A DNA stretch of 10,457 nt from Myxococcales bacterium (GTDB lineage Bacteria > Myxococcota > Polyangia > Polyangiales > Polyangiaceae): contig JAGQIY010000549.1 in assembly GCA_020430865.1 (NCBI GenBank), positions 1-10,457 of the forward strand, read 5' to 3'. The position numbers and the translations under genes were made by a program. The notes beneath the pieces are model-generated. The model saw only the letters and a program-made list of their open reading frames with translations. It made no database searches and was not told the origin of the DNA. Below, one piece after another: positions 6,216 to 10,457 of this stretch; positions within the stretch are counted from its first letter, which is position 1; each line of letters begins with the position of its first letter.

Positions 6216-6220
6216 CCTCC
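6216..6220 (-). promoter_or_regulatory. Ribosome binding site of the dsrE-like gene
   Basis: GGAGG on the minus strand lies five bases before the ATG at 6210. It decides that start against the longer open frame reaching 6303. Confidence 0.75.
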
Positions 6221-6265
6221 AGTGTGCTGTCGTGCCGGGACGTGACTTGGTGAAGTCGTGAGCGA

Positions 6266-7189
6266 TCAGATGCACCCGACAGGCTTCGGGATGCCCGCGA
6301 CACGTGCGACGGTCATGCCTGGTGCCCTGGGGAACAAAGCGTAGAGTTCCTTGGTGGGCACGCCCGAGCCCGTGGTGATGCGACGGATGTTGGGCGATTG
6401 GCCCTGGGTGAGGAAGTCACCGCGAGCCCAGTTGATCGCCTGCCAGTGTCGTTCTGTCAGGGTCGTCAGGCCCTCGCTCGCGGCGATCGCGACGGCGAGA
6501 TCCGGCGTCCACTGATCTGGATCCGCAAGGAATCCGTTGGGGTCGAAGGTCACGCCGTCGATCTGAGTCGTGGTCACGGGCTGCGCCGGCGGAGGCGCTG
6601 GACGAGGGCGCGCAGGCGCAGGTGGAGCCGCGGTGCGCGCTGTGGGCGCTGCGCTGACTCGTCGCGTGGGTCTGGGACGTCGCTCCGTGGCTTCTGCTTC
6701 GGCGAGGCGCTTCACTCCGCGCCCCACTTGGCGCAGGACCCCGAGCATCACGGCCATGCCCTGGCGCACGTCTTCGTCCCGGCTGGCGCGCATCATGCCG
6801 AACACGCCGGTCGGCTCGAGCCTGTCCGACTCCTGCACGACGTCGCTCGCGTCGTTGAGAATTTCCAGGACCTCGGGCTGTGTGAGGTTCCGGATCGTAT
6901 CCATGATGCGCACGATGTTGTCGCCGAGGGCACGGACATCGTCCTCCGAGTACGCCTCGACGATGCGATCGAAGGCGCGCAGGCTCTCCCGCGCGAACGT
7001 GAAGTAGCCTCGCTCTTCCATCTCCGCGAGGCGCTCCGTGCCTCCCTTCATCATTTCCTTGAGGATTGGCTTGAGCTCGTCGAGGAGCTCGTCCCGCTCC
7101 CGCTGCCGATCGGCCAGGTGCTGCACCTGATGGCTCAGGGTGCTGAGGCGGAGGTTGATCTGTTCCAGTTGCGTGGCGATGTTCTGCAT
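6266..7189 (-). CDS. DUF1641 - DsrC/TusE fusion protein with a single C-terminal cysteine
   Basis: Fusion of 307 residues. Residues 1-45 look like a coiled coil (QLEQINLRLSTLSHQVQHLA). Together with residues 46-166 (GYFTFARES, LTQPEVLEILNDASD) they match DUF1641, a small helical domain found beside SQR-like, formate-dehydrogenase-like and DsrE/TusA genes. An Ala/Pro/Arg linker (about 167-206) leads to a DsrC/TusE domain (207-307): FDPNGFLADPDQW, LTERHWQAINWARGDF, ELYALFPRAPG and the C-terminal arm AGIPKPVGCI. The penultimate cysteine (C306, Cys-A) is kept. Cys-B, 11 residues earlier in sulfite-reductase DsrC, is A295. It should therefore carry sulfur as a persulfide like TusE rather than form the DsrC intramolecular disulfide. 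The start is 3 nt after the SQR stop, and its GGAG site (7197-7200) lies inside the last SQR codons, so translation is probably coupled. DUF1641 may dock the carrier to its partner. Confidence 0.87.
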   Translation of the reverse strand: MQNIATQLEQINLRLSTLSHQVQHLADRQRERDELLDELKPILKEMMKGGTERLAEMEERGYFTFARESLRAFDRIVEAYSEDDVRALGDNIVRIMDTIRNLTQPEVLEILNDASDVVQESDRLEPTGVFGMMRASRDEDVRQGMAVMLGVLRQVGRGVKRLAEAEATERRPRPTRRVSAAPTARTAAPPAPARPRPAPPPAQPVTTTQIDGVTFDPNGFLADPDQWTPDLAVAIAASEGLTTLTERHWQAINWARGDFLTQGQSPNIRRITTGSGVPTKELYALFPRAPGMTVARVAGIPKPVGCI

Positions 7190-7192
7190 GGC

Positions 7193-8419
7193 TCAGCTCC
7201 ACTTCCCTGCCATCAGCATGCGGTGATCGAGCGGAAGCTCCTCTCCCATGAGCAGCAGGTTCCAGTAGACCCACTTGAAGCCGAGCTTGCCCCAGTGGTT
7301 CACTCTGCTCTCCCGCAGCAGGTCGAAGGGCCCGACGCCGGGGAGTGGGAACTTTCCGGGCAGTGGCTCGGTGTCGTAGTTGAAGTCGATCAGGATGCCG
7401 CGACCAGCCCCCGTCTCGATGAAGCAGTTCGCGTGGCCATCGAACTCAGGCAACGGAGACTGGCCACGGATGTAGCGTAGGATGTTCTCCAGCAGTACTT
7501 CCGCCTGGAAATGGGCGACGCTTCCCGCCTTCGATGTGGGGAGATCCGTGGCGTCGCCCAGCGCAAACACGCCGGGGGCGACCTTGGAGGCCAGCGTGTG
7601 CTTGTTCGTCTTGACGAAGCCGTTCTCGTCGGCGAGGCCGGAGTCGAGCATGACCTCGGTACCGTTGTGCAGCGGAATCGTGACGAGCAGGTCGTAGTCG
7701 AGCTTGCGACCGTCGTAGCCGTGGAGCGTCTGCTTCTCCCCGTCGACCGCCGACGCGGCGAAGTTCGCCTCGATCTTGATCTGACGTTCCTCCAGCATGT
7801 CTCCCAGCAGCGCTGAGGCTCGGGGCTTGGTGAAGGCCCCGTCGAGAGGCGTCACGAAGCGTAGCTCGATGTCTTCGCGCACGCCCTTCTCCTTGAAGAA
7901 AGCGTCGGCCAGGAAAGCGAACTCCAGCGGCGCCACTGGGCACTTGATCGGCATGTCGACGACGTTGATCAACACGCGCCCGCTCTCGAAGCCGTCGAGC
8001 TTCTCCGCCAGGGCCAACGAGCCCTCGAGGGAGTAGAAGTCGAACGCCGTCTGATGCCACCCGGGGCCAGTCAGACCCTCGGTCGCCTCGGGGCTCAGGC
8101 GGGCGCCCGTCGCGACGATCAAGATCTCGTAGTCGAGGGTCGTCCCATCGCCGACGCGAACCTGCTTCTTCTCGACGTCGACGGCTTGAATCCCGCTCAG
8201 GTTGAGGTGAACCCGAGGTTGGACGAAGCGCTTGCGAGGGCGAATGATCTCCTCGCGTCGGTAGGCCCGAAACGGGATGAACAACAACCCGGGTTGGTAC
8301 ACGTGCAGGTCGTCCCGGTCGATCAGGTGGATGTTCCACTCCGCGCCAAGACGCAGAGCAAGCTTGTTCCCGATCATCGTGCCCGCAGTGCCCGCACCCA
8401 GGATCACCAGGTTCCGCAT
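7193..8419 (-). CDS. Sulfide:quinone oxidoreductase-like FAD flavoprotein
   Basis: Flavoprotein of 408 residues, likely a peripheral membrane enzyme that oxidises sulfide to sulfane sulfur and passes electrons to quinone. FAD binding shows in VILGAGTAGTMIGNKL (5-20), IVATGARL (101-108) and VFALGDATDLP (284-294), where D289 contacts the flavin. C160 in the MPIKCPVAPLEF motif (156-167) is the expected redox cysteine beside the flavin. C332 (NCFIETG) is the likeliest partner, though it is not certain that it matches the distal cysteine of classical SQRs. The C-terminal FKWVYWNLLLMGEELP (381-396) could be the amphipathic membrane-binding helix. The ATG at 8417-8419 is fixed by AAAGGAG six bases upstream and by the Rossmann start; the open frame continuing to 9454 is an antisense shadow. 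First gene of the sulfur unit, behind a sigma-54-like promoter. Alternative: a related flavoprotein acting on another sulfur donor. Confidence 0.88.
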   Translation of the reverse strand: MRNLVILGAGTAGTMIGNKLALRLGAEWNIHLIDRDDLHVYQPGLLFIPFRAYRREEIIRPRKRFVQPRVHLNLSGIQAVDVEKKQVRVGDGTTLDYEILIVATGARLSPEATEGLTGPGWHQTAFDFYSLEGSLALAEKLDGFESGRVLINVVDMPIKCPVAPLEFAFLADAFFKEKGVREDIELRFVTPLDGAFTKPRASALLGDMLEERQIKIEANFAASAVDGEKQTLHGYDGRKLDYDLLVTIPLHNGTEVMLDSGLADENGFVKTNKHTLASKVAPGVFALGDATDLPTSKAGSVAHFQAEVLLENILRYIRGQSPLPEFDGHANCFIETGAGRGILIDFNYDTEPLPGKFPLPGVGPFDLLRESRVNHWGKLGFKWVYWNLLLMGEELPLDHRMLMAGKWS

Positions 8420-8425
8420 TCGACG

Positions 8426-8432
8426 CTCCTTT
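8426..8432 (-). promoter_or_regulatory. Ribosome binding site of the SQR-like gene
   Basis: AAAGGAG on the minus strand, six bases before the ATG at 8419. It is the strongest Shine-Dalgarno in the window and excludes the longer open frame upstream. Confidence 0.8.
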
Positions 8433-8470
8433 GCCCGCCACCCGAGCGGCAGCGACGCGCGGGGAGCATG

Positions 8471-8486
8471 TGCAAGCGACGCGCCA
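8471..8486 (-). promoter_or_regulatory. Sigma-54 (RpoN) -24/-12 promoter for the sulfur operon
   Basis: The minus strand reads TGGCGCGTCGCTTGCA, against the consensus TGGCACG-N4-TTGCA: one mismatch and exact spacing between the invariant GG and GC. It predicts transcription from about 8460 and a leader of about 41 nt that contains the AAAGGAG site. Sigma-54 promoters need an enhancer-binding activator, which implies inducible expression of the operon. The inducer cannot be inferred from the window. Confidence 0.6.
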
Positions 8487-8514
8487 GCAATGGGCCGATT
8501 TCTCGTGCACTTCC

Positions 8515-8529
8515 GCGCATCTTCTGCGC
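8515..8529 (-). promoter_or_regulatory. Short inverted repeat upstream of the sigma-54 promoter
   Basis: GCGCA (8525-8529 on the minus strand) and TGCGC (8515-8519) form a 5-bp inverted repeat around 5 nt, centred about 62 bases upstream of the predicted start of transcription. It could be an activator half-site pair, though enhancers usually lie 80-150 bases away. It could also belong to the 3' end of the preceding metallohydrolase transcript, or be chance. Confidence 0.2.
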
Positions 8530-8589
8530 TGGGACCGACCGTCGCGCGAAAGACTGAGGCGAGAGGCGGCGCGGTCCGATGGGTGCGTC

Positions 8590-10457
8590 TCAGTCGCTTG
8601 GGACCTGGCGTTCGCGCGCCTCGCGCACCGCAGCATGGCGCGCGCGAAACAGGCCACCGCCATCCACGTCCACGAAGATCGGGTTGGTGAAGGCCAGAGG
8701 CTTCGCGTCGATCCTTGGCAGGATGCTCTCCAGCGCCTGATCGCCGCGCACGATCACCACCACCCACGCGTCCTCGACCAGTTCGAGCGGTAGCTCCAGC
8801 TGCTGCGTGCGCCCGCTGATCGGCTCGGAAAACGCTCGCTCGAAGACCTTGGCGCCGTTCACGATCAGCTCGAGGCGATTCACACCCACGAAGTCTGCAC
8901 AGCCGATCTCCACCTGGAGTCTGTTCCCCGCGGATAGCTTCGTGAGGCTCCCAGGGCCCGCGCCGTTCAGCTCCACCAGGAGGCTGGGCCCGTTGCTCAC
9001 CCAGACGTGGCCCGCGCCGAGAGCAGCCACGATGGCCTCCTGCGTGACCGCCGTGCCCTCGGGGACGGCGACGTACGTCCTCGGGTATCCGGCGTACTCG
9101 CCGACCAGCTTGTGAGAGTCGGAGTTGCCGACCGCGGTGAAGCGCCAGCCGTTGTCGAGCAGTCCGAACCAGCTCTCGAGGTTCTGCTGAATCGCCCAGG
9201 GGTTCCCCAGATCGAAGCCGTTGAAGACCTCGACGGTGTCGAAATCGTAGCTGAACCCAGGCTCCGCGCCGCCGGTCGCGAGGTCCAGCTTCCCGCGATT
9301 GAAGTAGCCTATGTCCCCCATCCGCGGGTGGTTCACCTGGAGAATGGCGTGGGGTTGGTCGTGGCGCACCGCGCTGAAGATCTGTTCCGGCGTGCGATCC
9401 TTCACCTCCGGGGCTTTCTTGAGTCCGTAAGGAAACGCGTTGAAGTGCCCCCACTCGCGGGTCGTGATCTCGACTCCCGGAGCGGTTCCGAGGTCAGCGT
9501 TGGGGGAGAGGGTGCGCAGTGTGTCTGCGTAGTCGGTCACCACGTTGTGATCAGTGGCCGCCGCGAAGCGAATGCCGTCGGCCAAGAGCGCCGTCAGCCG
9601 GTCCTCCAGCTTGACCTCCGAGTCGAAGCTCGGCGCCTGGTGCAGGTGGAAGTCGCTGGGGACCCAGCCCTTCAGGTCGAGCTGCTTCGGGAGGCGGGCC
9701 CGCACGACGACGCCCTTGCCGGCTTCCACCCGAACTCGGCGCTGAAACAGCCCATACTCTGGACCGTGGGTCGCGGTGAACTGGTAGTCGCCTGGAGGCA
9801 GGCTGGCTCGGGCGGCGCCGTGGAGCGCGAAGAGCATCCCGGCGTTGAGCGCGCTCTCGGCGCCGAGAACCGGATCCGGTGTTTGATCGACTCCGCGAAG
9901 GATCCAGCGTGTTGCCAGCGGCGCTCCGTGGTCGTCAACCGCTACGAGCTCGGCCTGGCCCGGGGTCGGCGGGACCAGGTTCAAGGTCGCGTCGCCACCC
10001 GCAGAGACGGACGTCGCCAGCTCGTCGCTGCCTCCTGGCGTCCGACTCAGGACCCGATAATTTCCCGGTGGAAGTGAGATCCGCCAGGTCCCGTCCTTGG
10101 CGACTCGTGAGGACAACACGAGCTGGTTGGCCTGGTTCCTCGCCTCGACCACTGCCCACTCGGGTGGCGGCTCCAGCCGACCCTGCACTCGTCCCAGGGC
10201 CTCCGACGCGAACTGCCAGGCATGCCGTGCGGCCTCTGCCAGCGACGTCGCGCCCACGACCAGCTCGTGTTGCTCTGTCCAGCGGCTGTTGGCCGGGAGG
10301 TGTTGGGGCTGGCTCCAGGCGACGGCGCCACGATGGCCCACGTGGTCTGCGACCAGATCCATCGTGGCGGGGTGCCTGGAGGCGAGCGCGAGCGCTCCTT
10401 GCTCGGTCTGTCGCCCCACCCACAGCGCCGTCGCCCGGCCGCGGCTCGCGAAGCCCA
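8590..10457 (-). CDS. CehA/McbA-family PHP-domain metallohydrolase, 5' end outside the window
   Basis: Metal-dependent hydrolase of the PHP superfamily. The related CehA and McbA cleave carbaryl, but most members have unknown phosphoester or ester substrates. The frame is open to the window edge (ALWVGRQTEQGALALAS near 10380-10430), so about 622 residues are seen and the true start lies beyond; the GTG near 10419 is not convincing. Two beta-sandwich, carboxypeptidase-regulatory-like modules follow, each with an LPPG turn (SLPPGNYRVL near 10050-10085; SLPPGDYQFTA near 9780-9810). The PHP domain then has its metal ligands: DFHLH (9640-9654), ATDHN (9544-9558), PGVEITT and GHFNAF (about 9440-9485), NHPR (about 9320-9335) and NSDSH (9112-9120). 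All expected ligands are present, so it should be active. The last 150 residues form a beta-rich C-terminal domain. Such proteins are often exported, but the signal-peptide region is not visible. It ends 170 nt before the SQR start and looks like a separate transcription unit. Confidence 0.87.
   Translation of the reverse strand, partial: GFASRGRATALWVGRQTEQGALALASRHPATMDLVADHVGHRGAVAWSQPQHLPANSRWTEQHELVVGATSLAEAARHAWQFASEALGRVQGRLEPPPEWAVVEARNQANQLVLSSRVAKDGTWRISLPPGNYRVLSRTPGGSDELATSVSAGGDATLNLVPPTPGQAELVAVDDHGAPLATRWILRGVDQTPDPVLGAESALNAGMLFALHGAARASLPPGDYQFTATHGPEYGLFQRRVRVEAGKGVVVRARLPKQLDLKGWVPSDFHLHQAPSFDSEVKLEDRLTALLADGIRFAAATDHNVVTDYADTLRTLSPNADLGTAPGVEITTREWGHFNAFPYGLKKAPEVKDRTPEQIFSAVRHDQPHAILQVNHPRMGDIGYFNRGKLDLATGGAEPGFSYDFDTVEVFNGFDLGNPWAIQQNLESWFGLLDNGWRFTAVGNSDSHKLVGEYAGYPRTYVAVPEGTAVTQEAIVAALGAGHVWVSNGPSLLVELNGAGPGSLTKLSAGNRLQVEIGCADFVGVNRLELIVNGAKVFERAFSEPISGRTQQLELPLELVEDAWVVVIVRGDQALESILPRIDAKPLAFTNPIFVDVDGGGLFRARHAAVREARERQVPSD

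Noticed and set aside
6398..7480. A 360-codon open frame on the plus strand
   Set aside because: It lies antisense to the DUF1641-DsrC and SQR genes, whose proteins are clearly recognisable. The translation has no family features and is a typical GC-rich shadow frame.
8420..9454. N-terminal extension of the SQR-like frame by about 345 codons
   Set aside because: The extension overlaps the metallohydrolase on the same strand in another frame. The Rossmann motif starts at the ATG at 8419 with a strong ribosome binding site, and the extension is low-complexity Arg/Gly-rich.
9007..10077. A 356-codon open frame on the plus strand
   Set aside because: Antisense to the PHP metallohydrolase, which has all its metal-binding motifs on the other strand. 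No domain pattern of its own.

Overview
The window is a high-GC, gene-dense bacterial segment. A lipoprotein with a long Gly/Ser/Thr linker, a sigma-54-type promoter and several multi-domain fusions together suggest a myxobacterium-like organism (Myxococcota, perhaps Polyangiales). This is inference; there is no rRNA or other phylogenetic marker. I see no tRNA, rRNA, insertion sequence, phage gene or CRISPR array. No stretch over 300 bases lacks a gene; the longest gap is about 170 bases (8420-8589).

Left part (1-2673). Two transglutaminase-like genes are divergently transcribed from a 144-base gap. The minus-strand gene (16-759) resembles the N-terminal part of the large transglutaminase/DUF2126 proteins. 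Its catalytic-Asp motif is lost in the last 60 bases, where the frame also breaks. The plus-strand gene (904-2673) fuses a class II glutamine-amidotransferase (Ntn) domain to a complete transglutaminase domain. Its expected nucleophile Cys2 is Ser, and two other family motifs are changed.

Middle part (2674-5720, plus strand). Three unrelated genes follow: a membrane dolichol/phytol-kinase-like enzyme with a soluble N-terminal extension, a beta-hydroxyacid-dehydrogenase-family oxidoreductase, and a lipoprotein. The lipoprotein's C-terminal domain looks like a nuclease-type fold without its active-site residues. A hairpin and a tandem 18-nt repeat precede the lipoprotein gene.

Right part (5737-8419, minus strand). 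A compact three-gene unit encodes a sulfide:quinone-oxidoreductase-like flavoprotein, a DUF1641-DsrC/TusE fusion with a single C-terminal cysteine, and a DsrE3-type protein. The spacing is 3 and 55 nt and each gene has a good ribosome binding site. A near-consensus sigma-54 (-24/-12) promoter lies 52-67 nt upstream of the first start codon. The set reads as a regulated sulfane-sulfur production and relay module: SQR makes sulfane sulfur, and the DsrC and DsrE domains carry it. This is the most system-like part of the window.

Right edge (8590-10457, minus strand). A CehA/McbA-type PHP metallohydrolase with N-terminal beta-sandwich domains runs off the window at its 5' end.
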